A stretch of 64,000 bases of DNA from Albugo candida (lineage: Eukaryota; Oomycota; Peronosporomycetes; Albuginales; Albuginaceae). This document shows positions 40,341-52,372 of the stretch, in pieces. The position numbers and the translations under genes are program-made. Every line of letters starts with the position of its first letter. The first letter of the stretch is position 1. Below the pieces are notes generated by a model. That model made no database searches. It had not been told where the DNA came from and worked only from the letters and a program-made list of their open reading frames with translations. The stretch covers positions 1 through 64,000 of the forward strand of contig CAJNAR010000189.1 of assembly GCA_905220665.1 (NCBI GenBank). The letters run 5' to 3'.

Positions 40341-42577
40341 CTACATCGTCAGCATCTTTTCAAACTTCAACCAGATATCGTCATGCGTCAATTGCCGAAG
40401 TCCAATTGGATGCTTAAGTTGATTTCGCTGATTATTATAGATAAGACTCAAGAAAGTGTCATACGCAACACAAGATTTGATGATTGGTGAGGGGGCCGGG
40501 CGCATCCAGATGTATCCACCTTCGGTCGATTCATCATTGAAAGCACGAAATACTTCCGTGTGTTGGAGGAGGCACTTCACACAATCAACCTTGCTAGCTT
40601 TGTTAGATTCGTACTCCATGAACGCGATCATGTTATATATTTTGGCCAGTTCGGAGTGCCTGTATCCGACCAAGATTGCGACAAGAAGGTCATTTTAGAT
40701 ACCACACTGTTTATATTCGGTGAGGAAATATAATTTTAAGGATGCCAGACACCTATCGGAATGTGCGTCGTATTGAACTTGTTGATGGCGATTCGGTCGG
40801 ATGATTGAGTGCGAGCTGGCGATAGAAACGCTTGGTGCTCAGAACAGACCAGTTGAGCGGCCTTTTGAATTCTGGAACAGAACCTAAGTCCGTGTGAGGT
40901 TTCGATCCCGCTTGTTAAATTCCACGAAAGGCGTTGGATCAAGTTTCGAAGTATCTACTAAAAGCGAAGTCGTTGTGACTGTATATATTTCTGTCATTTC
41001 GAAAGCAATGTCGATGATTTTCTTAATGCGGATAAAACATTTCTGCTTTAGATGATTTCGTTGGTACGATAAAAGACAATTGCCACTTTTTTCGTGATTG
41101 TACTCCGGCTTCGATCGTATCTCGTACAATTCCGAGTTCTCCGTGTGCTCCTCAAGATACTTCTCGCATTCATCTCCTTTTAGCCTTTCTGTGAATGCAC
41201 ATAGTCGATCGCAATCTGGTATATGTGCAGAAGCATCAGTGAAAATCATTGCATTTATAAGCGTTGAAATGAAAACCAAATGAGGTACAGTAACAACTTT
41301 TAAGATGCAAGCAGTACATCGTAGATTCATATTGAAACCTGAAATGGTTTCAATGCAGCCAGGCTGTTCAGGGTGCAGTATCCCTAGTTTATCGAAGGAT
41401 TTAAAATTATCCAACGTAACAATAGACTTTTCGGAACACCTCGCTATTCTTCCATAGGCAGGAGGCATCAGAATCTGTTCCATCTCCTCTCAAGTTCTCC
41501 GGTATCTTATCCATGCTTACGAGTATACGAATATCTCCCACTTGTTGTGCTTCTCTTGTATATCTGTAGAAACTTCAAAATGCTTTGGGAAAATAAGGTT
41601 CAATCTTTTACAGTCGCTGGAGTCCCAATTTGTAACTTCCAAGCAGAATGTTCGCATACAAATTTGGAATATTGTTTGCGATTCGTGCATGCTACGAAAC
41701 ACACATAATTCGCGGAATTCTTCATGTCCGTGAAAAATAAGAGGTATGTCCGACCGGATGGAAATTTGTTGTGGATCGCCATACATTCTCGACAAACATC
41801 TTCTTCTAAATGAGAAGGAATGGTCATACATCGAAGTGATGAGCCATAATCCTGCTGGTTTTTCGTGCTTGTGTAAATGCTACTTGTGACTTCTAAGAGT
41901 ACTGGAGCTTGAGCCGAAATTCTTTGAGCTTCTTTTTGGCGTCTTGATAAAGTGGGGGGTATCTTTTATGCACTCGTTCTGGCACATTTCGAAAAAACAA
42001 CACGAGCTCCCAATACTTGGCTGCAGATAAATGCTGATTCTTCATGATTCCATTTTCGTGGATCAGGTACCCCACTCAGTGGATTCTACTTCACTCTCTG
42101 CAAGCAACATCGTTTTCGTGATGCGATGAAGTCTTTTATCAACACCCATTAATGTATCTTTAGTGGTAAATTGCCGAGATCTGCTCCGAGCTTGATTGTT
42201 CAAGGTGTACTCTCTGGTCGATTGAGCTGATATAAAAATTTGTACTCATTATTAGAACGCGATGTAAATGTTCTGAGCAAATCTGAATTCCGTCCATTGA
42301 AAAAGTAAAGTCTGTATTCTGCACTGGCATGTAACAAACTAATTTGTTTTATATTAATAGACATAACAAGACACCGATGATACGGTGAAAACCCTCTCTT
42401 GTTTGAAGTGGTTACGTTCAAAATGCCTGAAAACTGCTTTCCATAATTATCTTCTGGTTTGCGACAAAACAACAGCAGCGCGGTAACAAGAAGAACGTTC
42501 AAGTCAGTCTTTGGAATGTTAATCTTCCTCGGTGTGGGGGATCGTATTAGTGATTGATTTTGGACGTGTGACATCAT
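40341..42577 (-). pseudogene. Cluster of minus-strand ORFs, unknown, broken or intron-containing gene
   Basis: Several minus-strand ORFs follow one another in two alternating frames. In order of transcription these are 42,577-42,200 (125 codons); a stretch open from about 41,980 to 41,600; 41,831-41,517; 41,483-40,884 (199 codons, the longest non-satellite ORF in this half of the window); and 40,673-40,341 (110 codons). The segments at 41,831, 41,483 and 40,673 share one frame, while those at 42,577 and 41,827 share another. The 41.6-41.98 kb frame reads like real protein, with APVLLEVTSS, a Cys pair CRECMA, NYVCFVACTN and FVCEHSAWKLQI. I do not recognise the family. It could be a multi-exon gene (a GTAAG follows the codons at about 41,518) or a gene broken by frameshifts. 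The evidence is only the density and continuity of ORFs on one strand. Confidence 0.4.
40884..41483 (-). CDS. Hypothetical protein, 199 aa, possibly one exon or fragment
   Basis: An ATG-initiated open frame of 199 codons inside the minus-strand cluster. It starts MEQILMPPAYGRIARCSEKS and has an acidic, Glu-rich middle (RLKGDECEKYLEEHTENSELYE) followed by a basic stretch. No transmembrane segment, signal peptide or family motif could be recognised. The frame is the same as that of the ORFs on either side (41,831-41,517 and 40,673-40,341). This suggests a longer ancestral coding region interrupted by stops or introns. Its length is unusual for this AT-rich DNA by chance, but function and expression are unknown. 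Confidence 0.3.
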   Translation of the reverse strand: MEQILMPPAYGRIARCSEKSIVTLDNFKSFDKLGILHPEQPGCIETISGFNMNLRCTACILKVVTVPHLVFISTLINAMIFTDASAHIPDCDRLCAFTERLKGDECEKYLEEHTENSELYEIRSKPEYNHEKSGNCLLSYQRNHLKQKCFIRIKKIIDIAFEMTEIYTVTTTSLLVDTSKLDPTPFVEFNKRDRNLTRT

Positions 42578-44700
42578 TTAATAAGCCAATCATGATGCGT
42601 CTGTATGTGACTCGCTCACGTGTCATAATGATAAGAGTTCAATGCAAAAATCTCATGAATGAATCCTTTATTACGAAAGTGTCTTTCTCAATCGATGCAG
42701 GTTTTGCTTATTTTCATGGCAGGGAAATCAGGTACGAGCTAGATGAAACGTATCTAAAGCAAAATACGAATAATGTGCTCGTAAATGGATACTTAAGACT
42801 GAGCGTGATGTACTGCATTTCTTCAGTATCCACAATACGAGTAAATAGTGGGATCTCATATTTGGTTCGTTACTTTCTGAAAAAGTGAGGAATTAGACTT
42901 CTTTGTTTCAACTCGATTTCAAATTACTGAAGGCTACCGATATATGTGCAGTGTCAAATAATATCGTTGGTATTAAGCACAAGATTGACAGCTTTTATCA
43001 TGAATAATATGTTTACACGACACACGTTGATTATTTTTCGTGCACTGGTATTTGTTAGGGGAGGCTATGAGTATCATTATCAATGGGAACTATTATACTA
43101 TTTGATAATGTGAACGTAGAGTATTACAAAAATATTCAAGTATAGGCAGTATTTATGAAAGCATTAAGCCATATAATTTTGATAGTTGATCGAGAAAACT
43201 AATTGAATGTGAGGATATGATTGGCCAGAACCAGCTGACTACTTGTGTGTGCTTGACCCAATGTTGTAAGATAGACGATGAAATCATTTGCGAGAGGACA
43301 AAATCCATTTCATAGAAGCAACCATCGTCATATAGCACAGGATATTAGGACAACGTAGCCATTGCGGCGGACAATACATATTCTCAGATGACAAGAATGA
43401 ATACAACTCAGAACTAGTTGAAGATGCAAGACTTGGCAAGATGTCATGTTGAATGAATAATGGATGGAGTTGTATTGTTACCACGCAGTCTGTTGTGTAT
43501 TCTGCATAGCACTTACAGCTTGTTCTTAGTAAAAAAATCCAATAGATATAGAAAAACAAGAGGTAGCCATATTTTGTTCATGGGGTTTTTTCGTTGGTAG
43601 GAGTGCTGTATTTGGGAAAAAGAATCTTTAGCTTGCTTCGAAATGTTTATATTCCGCAGTAATATCACAAAATAACGCAAAAGCCAAAAAGTACTGATAA
43701 CCTGTGCTTGGTAAGCCTTCCGTGCGCATATTTCACAGTCGCGAATCTTACATCCTATAGATTGAGTGCAATGTTTCCAATATAAGCTCTTTGTCAGCAC
43801 AAAATGCTTCAGTATAGCTAACATGTCGAATGGTATTCATACCCAAAGACCCAGTTCTACATACAATGCAGCTTGTGTAGGCTTCTACAGAATTATTACA
43901 ACTTATCCAACCTCCGTTTGGTCCCACTCAAGCTGATGGACATATTCCCGATCGCAACACATATACATGGTAAAATGGTAAAATGGGACAATACATCTGC
44001 ATGGTGGAAACACGCATTTAAATTGTGGCATCAGATGGATTGGAGCGTTACAATTTCCGATTTGAATGTTCTACAACGTTGTCAGTACTACATGGAATAA
44101 CCGATGTGGTTTGACTGCGACCAAGGATTACAATATGAAGTTTCTACACGTAAATTGAGTAGGCAAAACGTTTGATACAATACTGGAATGTTGGGTTACT
44201 TCAGAGGTTACAAAAATTGGTTTCGACAGCTATCGAGATCCGATATCTCAAAGACGTTTTACGACAAAGCGACAAATAGGAAAATGAGGAAGCATTTGGC
44301 GACATATTTGATAGCGACGAAGAGATGAATAAGTCGGAGAAGGCTGGAAAAAAGATGCTGGCCTAACTTCATATTGGGATAACTTAGCTACTACACAATG
44401 TCCCGTCAACGATATGTCTCATCGTTTGGCCACAGCCAAACATAAGTGGGAGATCGTTCTATGTGAGAGTACAAAGAAATGAGGAGTCTATTCTTTTCTA
44501 ACTATTCCACATTTTTTATAATTACATTATTCATTTGGATACCTCTTCAAGCTACTAAGACGAATCCCATATTCACTCGTAGGTCATCGAGAGAGAGATT
44601 GGACGCACCATATGCAAAATTATTCAAACAATAATGCCTGCATCACGCCATCTTTGAATATTCTCCTCATTATGTTAGATGTAGTAGTTTCTTCGACTTT
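42578..44700. other. Intergenic, no supportable gene
   Basis: AT-rich unique sequence with short, unrelated ORFs on both strands (42,532-42,888 plus, 118 codons; 43,513-43,824 minus; 43,873-44,100 plus). None shows a recognisable motif or continues into a neighbour. I see no repeats or RNA genes. Confidence 0.5.
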
Positions 44701-44756
44701 TAGGATGCTACCGATTCGATCTCGGTTCTAGTTTCTATTAGATATTTGGCCCGAAA

Positions 44757-45330
44757 ATATTGTGCACTCAGCCTTATTGTAGAGAGGTGGAATCCGATCA
44801 ACATCTTGTTCTCGAGTGCGAACACACGGAACACTTATGGCTCGAGTTACTCCCTACTTAGGATCAGATTCCTCATCTCAACCACGTTGGATGCATGTGC
44901 AATTGGACCAGCACTTCGGCCGGCATGTAATGATTATCAGCAAAATATATCAGATATATGCCTTGAGTTGCAAGCTGTAACGCTGCGCATCGTCAGGACT
45001 GGTCGGAAGCGTCGTTTGCTGCATCAGAGATCAGCGAATTTGACAGTGTGTCATTCACTTTCCGTGATGTATACCACGTTTAGTGCCCACGTTTGGTACT
45101 TTCGACGATAGTGTTACGATCAACATGAACGCCTCCGGCTTGCAGAGGTGTTGGATTACCTCAGAACGCAAGGAGCATTCGGTGGATCTGTCAGAAGTCG
45201 AAGTTCATTGCTGCGAGCACGACAAAGGCAAGTCGAATTACAAGTGCGACTCGGATCGTATTCCTAGTTGCATTGCTACATTGAAGCTAGTGTGGCGCAC
45301 ATTACCTTCCAAAAGCACGGTACTCTAGGA
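44757..45330 (+). pseudogene. Possible LINE 3' fossil with reverse-transcriptase zinc-binding motif
   Basis: One frame at 44,757-44,861 reads a Cys-x4-Cys-x7-His-x4-Cys pattern: CTQPYC, REVESDQ, HLVLEC, then EHTEHLWLELLPT and a stop. The spacing after the first Cys pair (x7-His-x4-Cys followed by a leucine/tryptophan segment) is that of the zinc-binding domain found C-terminal to the reverse transcriptase in non-LTR retrotransposons. It also matches the motif in the larger LINE at about 56,380-56,440 of this window. Downstream, 45,083-45,328 remains partly open but is not recognisable. No reverse transcriptase core is present nearby, so this would be a short truncated remnant. Confidence 0.35.
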
Positions 45331-47520
45331 CTGTTATTGCTTTATATCATATACATGCTAGACACAGTCTCGTGTCGTGGTATTTTGAGACTACCAATTA
45401 TAGGAATATGAACGGAAAACATATGATCATGTCTTACAGGTATTTCCATGAACTTGTGAAGCTGAGAGATATCCTTGTAAGCAAGGGCTGTAACTTCCTC
45501 AAATAGCAAACGAAAAGTATTCATTCAGTCATTAGACACATGTTCTCGATGGGCAATTAGTCAATATAGTCCTTTCCTTCGCTTGGAGATTCCAAGAAAT
45601 AAAAGTTTATTGAAGAAGTACGGTTTCTTAAGCGTAACCATGCGATCCTAAGTCGTTTTCTCTTTCGGTGATATACCATCAGAAATCGCTTTTCTTATTG
45701 GAATGTAATCATATTAAATAAATATGATTTAAATTCAAGAGAACGGAGTGGATCATATTACTTAAGTTATGAGAGTTACACGTTTTGAGATTTTTTTTGC
45801 GAACGAGCTTATGAGGCCACCATAAAGATAAAAATAACCTTTTGTTTCTTTCTTGATGAGCACCTCTTTCTTCTGGTATTCTCTAAAAGCGGTCTGAAGC
45901 TACTGACTAAGAAATGCATGAATTTTTTGATTGGATTGCTCTACTTGTAGCCTTCAGTCTTGTATGCCGTCCTTACACGATCGATCTGTATAATACTTGC
46001 TTGCCTATAACGCAGAGATATTGAGAAGCGTTTTATCATGACAATCATCTAAGTGATAGGAATCTTCATGAAAGCACCCCATATGTTCTGGATCCATACA
46101 GGGTGTCGCTTTTGTTTTATAAATTTCACAAGTGTCGAGTTTTATCGATTCAATTGCATCCCTTCAGAAAAGCCTATAAGTCGCGAGAGATGTGTGTCTC
46201 CCGACACGTTTGATTATATATGAGCGCATCTAAATAATGATCTACTGAACGAAAAATTGGAAATTCTACATCAGCAGGAAGTAGCAGATTGTTTGCAATC
46301 AATACAAGTTTAGCGGGGCACGAATAGGCTGTCTCACAGGCCATCACATCTTGACTGTTGTGGTAATTACGCATCGTTTCAAATCAACTATGGTTGTAGC
46401 CTCATCCGACTTCTTGCAATCAGTAACAAACATACAGGATTAGCCATATTTTCCGTATTCTCCATGCTGGTAGCAGAGCGAGGATGGTTGCGTTCTAGGA
46501 AATTGCCACAAGTGAGTTTTTGTTTTTATAGAATTAAAATCCTAAGCAATCGTTTAGACTAAGTACCAAGTGCAGCTAGAATTATGAAGCATATTCTCAA
46601 GTCCTATCAATACGATTATTCTTTCATATTAATTGTTTTTGCTATTGAATGCCATACATCGGAGCTGTTTGTCCAGCCTACATTCAATAATATCGTAAGT
46701 AGAATACCTGTGACACTCGATAAGTTACAAGTGGCTGTCTCGACTCGAAAGTCGAGTAGCCCACAGATGCTGAATTCAGGCTCGAAGTACTTCAAAAACT
46801 TGAATGTTGTGATATTTTCAATCGACTTGTATTGATTCTGTATAAATATTTCATGTTGATTTAACGTACCGCGTCAATGACTGAAGGCTACTCATTTTTC
46901 TGCGATCATAAAGCTATGATTCTTTCTTTCAAAATTAGGCGACAAAACACTTGGTGAGGATACTCAGTGATATGAACGTTTCCATGCGATGTCTCAAGCT
47001 AATTTTTTATAAGCTTCTTTATCGAAGGTAAAAAAAAATTGAGAGAGAAGACTTCGTCATTTGAAGCAGGATCAACATGCTAAAATGAAAGCACACTAGA
47101 TTCAAAAATGCAAATTTCACATGCTTGCTGAATCGATTCTTTTCTCGGACTATCAAATTCTTGTCTCCAGAAGATTACTTCAATAGTCAAACGGCATCGT
47201 TCTTAACAACATAGGTAGACTTCGTACTTATGTTCACCGACATTGCGCTCACATGAAGCAACATAGATATGAATTCTTAGCACGGAAGCATCTCTTTATA
47301 CAATCGAATTCACAGGTTGTATCATGAAAGCAGGAGCTCTCCTCGGTATGATTAGGGTATACTGTTTGATCACTTTGACGAATGTCAATTTCTGCGCCAG
47401 AAGTGCGTATTGTACAGTACATGCGTCGAATTAAACCGATACTGCTCAAAACTTTACGAATGACATCTATAGACAATGGCTACCCAATCAGATATGTTTG
47501 AAATTCTCTCAACCTAGATA
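45331..47520. other. Intergenic, no supportable gene
   Basis: About 2.2 kb of AT-rich DNA with scattered ORFs under 85 codons on both strands (for example 46,174-46,374 minus, 46,584-46,835 plus and 47,249-47,476 minus). None was recognised and none forms a consistent frame with its neighbours. No repeat or RNA gene was seen. Confidence 0.5.
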
Positions 47521-47539
47521 AACAATTATATATTTTTAT

Positions 47540-47680
47540 TATGGTAAAGGGAGTTGAATATTCACCCCTTTTTGGTTAAATTCACTCCCTTTTTGATTCA
47601 GGTGGCTCACATATTTATACTATGTATTGTATACTTTTTATTTTTGTTGAGGGAAGGGATCCGTCAAAACCTCTTCAGTG
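47540..47680 (+). repeat. Left terminal inverted repeat of the Mutator-like element (outer part)
   Basis: The sequence GGTTAAATTCACTCCCTTTTT followed by GGTGGCTCACATATTTATACTATG and TATACTTTTTATTTTT is the reverse complement of the right end at 57,276-57,360. Apart from a 5-bp insertion on the left side, identity by eye is about 80-85% over 80 bp. It breaks off at the border of the MITE-like element at 47,685. Confidence 0.7.
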
Positions 47681-47684
47681 CGTT

Positions 47685-48232
47685 CGTTAAAATCCCCTCA
47701 GTTCGATATGATTGGCTAGTTTTATGTTCCTCAGGTTAATATGATTGGCTAAGTATTAGGTGCTTCAGCCACTGCATGTTGAACCAGAATCTCTGCAACT
47801 ACGGGGGAGGCCATCTGCATCGACCCGAAGGAATCAACCATCTGCATCATCGACGCAATGATTTCGTTGGAATTTGAGATCTTTGCAGTAGCCCTGGATG
47901 CACCCATGGAAAGAATATTTGGCCGTTCAGGAGGGTAGGACACAACGCACGAAGATGTGAAAGTGCAACAACAGGACCCCCAGGACTCAGTTTACATAAT
48001 TATATATTTTTGTGTTATCAACAAACCGTGAACTATGAAATAGTCTAATAAGAATGATAACGAGCAAGGCGAACGCGAACTGAACTAAATGATTGCGAAT
48101 CGAGCGCAAAATAGTTGACGTCGAAAAAGAGCGGACATTTGGATCATATTATCGTATCGTCCCTTACCTAGGCGTACGTTAGCACTGTAGCATAGAATTA
48201 GCCAACCATTTCAAACTGAGGAGATTTTAACG
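47685..48232. mobile_element. MITE-like element, 548 bp, inserted in the left TIR
   Basis: The left end begins CGTTAAAATC at 47,685 and the right end finishes GATTTTAACG at 48,232. The first 42 bp match the reverse complement of the last 42 bp at 36 positions. Immediately outside both ends is GTT (47,682-47,684 and 48,233-48,235), a candidate 3-bp target-site duplication. The left end also holds two tandem copies of a ~25-bp motif (CCTCAGTTCGATATGATTGG and CCTCAGGTTAATATGATTGG, both continuing with CTA). A 64-codon minus ORF (47,749-47,943) lies inside but has no recognisable domain, so the element is classed as non-autonomous. Its superfamily is unknown. Confidence 0.65.
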
Positions 48233-48239
48233 GTTCTCT

Positions 48240-48345
48240 TTAGGAAATTGTTATATACTACTCCTTTTTTACTCCCGTCTAAGTCACGCGACCAGAAAAA
48301 TAAATTGACTTGCTTTCGTTCAAATTCACTCATGTCTACCCAAGT
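48240..48345 (+). repeat. Probable continuation of the left TIR beyond the MITE
   Basis: Just right of the MITE, AAATTGTTATATACTACTCC followed by TTTTTTACTCC, and then TTCAAATTCACTC, resemble the right-end repeat units read in reverse complement (AATTGTTATATTCACTCCC and TTAAATTGACTC). This is what would be seen if the 548-bp element had split the terminal repeat. The match is weaker than that of the outer part. Confidence 0.4.
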
Positions 48346-48789
48346 ACTCTCCAGAAAAGAGAACCTTTTTCCCTCTCCGCGACTTACCTTCCATAAACTT
48401 TACTATGCATCGTGAAAATGGTACTGTCAAGAGAGCGCTTGTTGTAGCAAAGCAGTCATGCTAGATTACAGGAAAATATTAATTGACGCCACACTTTCTG
48501 TTTCTCAGATACCAACTTGTCTTCGACATCAATATTAGAGTGTTTTCTTCCGTCGGCCGACAACGGTATGTAAAGAGTTGCTGACATTTACGCAAGAAGT
48601 ATACGCTGACACGCAGCAAATGCCACACTTTTCTGCTTAGCGGACGCGATGAACACTGCAGACATGCTCCCTCCCCAAGAGGTCGAATATGGTAGCCGGA
48701 AGAACTGCTTTTCAAAGTACAGAAATGGGCTCTTGGCCAGAGATACGCAGTGACTATCAAACGGTCAGTAACCGGTTAAAATTCATACT

Positions 48790-50410
48790 TGGAATGTGAC
48801 CGTTGTGGCGCGCACCTGCCTCAAGTACCAAATGGAAGCGACAGACAACATCTCGGCGAATTGAATGCTCCTTTCGCTTCTCTGCCACTTTTTCAAAAAA
48901 AATGAAATGAAAGTTAAAGACGATACGCATCGAGCACAATCATGATGCTGTATTCATCCCTTCGGGCATTCAACCTATAGAATCTCACCGATGAACAGGC
49001 AGAAGAGATGAAAAAAATGACAAATGCGGGTGTCAAACCGACTGCAATTTTGTCAACGCTAAGGATGACGGAAAAAAACACCTTCGCAAACATGCGCACT
49101 TTGTACAACGCAAGAGTCAAAGTTCGAAGCAACCAACTCGCGGAGAGAACTCACCTAGAAACTCTTTTTGATGATTTTCGAGAGAGTGACTTTGTGCACC
49201 ATATCGAAGAAAATGAAGGCTGAAACATCACTGGCCTATTTTTGCGCATTCGGACAGCGTGAAGCTGGCGAATCGCTACAATCACGTCGTTGTGGTGGAC
49301 TGCACGTTTAGAACGAACCGTTACCGAGTCAATCTTCTTTACATCATCGGAATGACCCCGTTCAACACGACGCTCACCGTAGGTTTCTGCTTTCTGGATG
49401 GGGAGAAAGTGGAGAAAAATGCATGGGCAATGTCGAAAGTGTCAACAGTGTGAAAAAATGGATCTGCGCCACAAGTAATCGTCACGGACCGGGAAGTGGC
49501 CCTAATGGCAGCCATCGCACACGTTTTCCCATCGTCCTCGAATCTGCTCTGCATTTGGCATATCAATAAAAAAATCGTTGCAAATTGCAAGAAGCATTAT
49601 ACAGCCCAAAAAACTTTCGACGAGTTTCTGCAAATGTGGACCGTCCTGGTGTCTTCTCGGACGGCGGAAGCATATGTTGAGCAGCTTCCGAAGTTTTGAG
49701 ACAGTCTCTCGGAGAAGTCAGAAGTTTTCGAGTACGTTACGATGACTTGGCTCGTCTACAAAGAACAATTGGTAAACGCGTGGACTTCATGGAATCCCAG
49801 ATTTTGGAAACAAGGCGTATCCACGGGTAGAGGGAGCCCACGCGTACATAAAGAAGTTCCTACAAGTCTCGACATGAGACTTATTATGGGTGTTCAAGAA
49901 GCTGGTAATTGGGCTTAATTACCAGATCAAAGCAGAGGAAAATCGGAGAAGCGAGGAGAAGATGCATCATTTTCTGGACATTCCATTAATATTCGCATCG
50001 GTATCCGGCGAAATTTTCTTTGTTCGCGTTGAAAAAATGTCTTGGACAAAATGGAAAAATCGAGCAGGAACTTCGTTCGTGCACCGGATACTTTTCATCG
50101 GCAATGGAGATTCCTTGCGCACATGAACTCGTGGCCATCATTAAGAATCGGAATACATTGACCGATTTCATCATCCACCCGCAATGGGACCTGGAATGGA
50201 GCTCAACAGGTGTAAGAGCCGTGAATCTTGTAGAATGCAATCTTTTCTGGTTCACTAACTTGTTATGAGCAAATCAATCAGGCAAAGGGGAAGATTTTTG
50301 AAGATTAATGGGAATTGATTTGGGCGCGGGTTGACTTCCTCCCGGCAACCGAACAAGAGAAGGCGATTACGAATGTCGAAGAGTTAGTCGATGACCAGAG
50401 CACTGTTGTC
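48790..50410 (+). pseudogene. Mutator-like (MULE) transposase, frameshifted and nonsense-disrupted
   Basis: This encoded a DDE transposase that would cut and join DNA at the element's terminal inverted repeats. An N-terminal zinc-domain remnant is visible: a Cys-x2-Cys at about 48,795 (ECDRCG), then KRQTTSRRIECSF from 48,839 and EHNHD near 48,935. It is followed by LTDEQAEEMKKMTNAGVKP from 48,984. The catalytic core follows in pieces. The first Asp is in HVVVVDCTFRTN (about 49,298) with a typical YIIGMTPFNTT after it. The second Asp is in VIVTDREVALM (about 49,480), followed by the family's C-x-W-H element (LLCIWHINKKI). The catalytic Glu is in RVEGAHAYIKKFLQVST (about 49,830). There are at least three frame changes (about 48,975, 49,225 and 49,700-49,830), plus in-frame stops such as TGA at 49,452 and TGA near 49,875. 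It cannot make a working enzyme. Oomycete and fungal MULEs share this layout. Confidence 0.85.
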
Positions 50411-51059
50411 TAGTTCAAACCGCCGTTTTTGAACCCACAATCCGCGGAAGGTCAGTTGGCGCAAAAAATCTCCCAAAGAATAGTACGAAGCGAGACGCAT
50501 CCTGATTCGAACACAAGGAAGGTCACATTGGAAAACGCAGATGTGCGGAATGGCGATTAATGGGCCACAACAGATGTAGTTGCCATTCGGACGATTCTCT
50601 CGGTGGGCAGCATCACGTAACGGCACACCATAATTGAAAGCACAACTTTTGAATTTTTTCTCTAGTGTACAAGTGATATCACACTGCACCACACGAAGAG
50701 TAAATTTAACGCCACATTCCTATGACCTCCAACATTCGTCTATCTTTCGACGAACTCTCAGCCACTCAACCCAGCACTCAGCCTGGTCATACCAGTCCTC
50801 AAACCTTCTCCAACGTTCTCAACCACTCGTCTCGCTTCCCAGTCCGGTTTCGAACCTTCTACAGTGTTCTACAGCTCGCGAAGTCCGCTAGAGCTTTAAC
50901 AACCTATGCGAAATCCGCTATAGTACGTTGCCAGTCTTCTCAATACCGCACTCACTCCTCTTATTGGTGGAACGCATCTTCGCGTTACCTTATTGGCGAA
51001 ACTGTTTGTCACAACTTATCCGCAGTTATAATAACTCCAGCAAAAACGCCCCCTTCAAA

Positions 51060-52372
51060 CGTCGATCTTACATGGCGAAACAAACTCCGCCATGATCAAC
51101 CCCATAGGCTTTGTTATCAATTCAGCGATAGAAGATGCGGTGGAATCGAACGCCCCTGCATCCACTTTCCGAATGCTGGCATAACGAGAAGTCCAGAAGT
51201 CTCGTATCGACTCTTGCGAGAAGATTGAGATGTTCATTCCGCCGCCGCGCCTTACGGCAACATTTCGCCTTGACGAAATTTTCTTTTCACTGCATCAAGA
51301 AGACGAAACAGCCGCATGGACAATGGCGTTCGCCTCACTCAGCGATTTTCTGAGCATACAGAATGGAGTCCTCAAGTTCCATTGTCACGACAAAGCGGTG
51401 GCTCGAAAACTTGGCGGCACTGCGGTTAGATGCATGGGCAAGCAGTTCCTCGTGCAACCATACCGTCGTTATGGCGACTGGTAATTTGTCGAACTCAACA
51501 AGGTACTCATGGGTCTTTCCGATAACGCGATTGCGGGCTACTTCAAGCCCATGGGTATACCTTTTTTTGCTTACTCCCAGCACCAAACCGGACTTATCGA
51601 CTCCAGGGACAGAGTCGTTTGGTTTTGGTCCAAAACAGCCCCGATCCAGTTATTTTTTTAGGACCGTAAATCTCTTCGGGAGATCTATTTTCCTGGTTTT
51701 TCGGATCCAGTCTATGTTCAACACACACAACGGGTGTACAACAAAGTTACGCCGCCTTCGATCGGGGCAAAGAAGGCAGCGACGGAAGCAGCAAAAGGGT
51801 TCCAACCGTCAAAGAACACCATTCGTCATATCGAACTCAGCCAGTCACGACCCGCGACAGGCATCATTCCCGCGCCCGAAGCACTCTTGGCGTGCCCCAC
51901 TGCCAAAGATTCCTTCTCTACGTGGTCTCAGGTATCGAAACAGATCAACTGCAGAGCACCACCACCACTACATCAGGGAAAAGTAGTGGATATTGTGGCA
52001 TGTACTGAAGAAGAGAAAGCCTTCTTCGAGCTTCATATTACGCGTACCGGTTATCAATTAGCTTTCTCGCCTTTGGAAGACGACGAAAGCCACGATATCA
52101 CCTGTGCGATGACGGTTGAAGATTCTTGCGTTGTTTGTAGCAACCCACTCTATCCCAGAGACCCTATTGCTCGTATGCTGGAAGAGCAGTGTCTCCATAC
52201 GGATCCCCGGAAACCTCTCAACAAAGCCCACCGACGAAGCCATATTGCGGCAACTCAAGTGGCCTTTACGGAGCTCAAAGATCCGGAAACCCGTTTGGCG
52301 GCCATTGCATCCTACCATTATCTTGCCAGTATTTCGGACTCCCTCTGTCGCCCAACATATCATTGTTCCTGA
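51060..52372 (+). pseudogene. LINE ORF1 (gag-like nucleic-acid-binding protein), nonsense-disrupted
   Basis: A single frame is coherent from about 51,060 to the TGA at 52,372 but is broken by stops at about 51,180, 51,482 (TAA after RYGDW) and 51,660. The segment 51,230-51,660 (LTATFRLDEIFFSLHQEDE ... VARKLGGTAVRCMGKQFLVQPYRRYGDW ... FVELNKVLMGLSDNAIAGYFKPMG) resembles the RNA-binding part of LINE ORF1 proteins. The last part (51,734-52,372) has CVVCSNPL followed 16-20 residues later by a Cys and a His, possibly a decayed zinc knuckle. ORF1 products normally coat the element's RNA. The assignment rests on position before ORF2 and general resemblance; a specific subfamily is not claimed. Confidence 0.6.

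Noticed and set aside
50384..50692. 102-codon minus ORF near the LINE 5' end
   Set aside because: It lies antisense between the MULE transposase tail and the LINE and shows no motif; best regarded as a shadow ORF.
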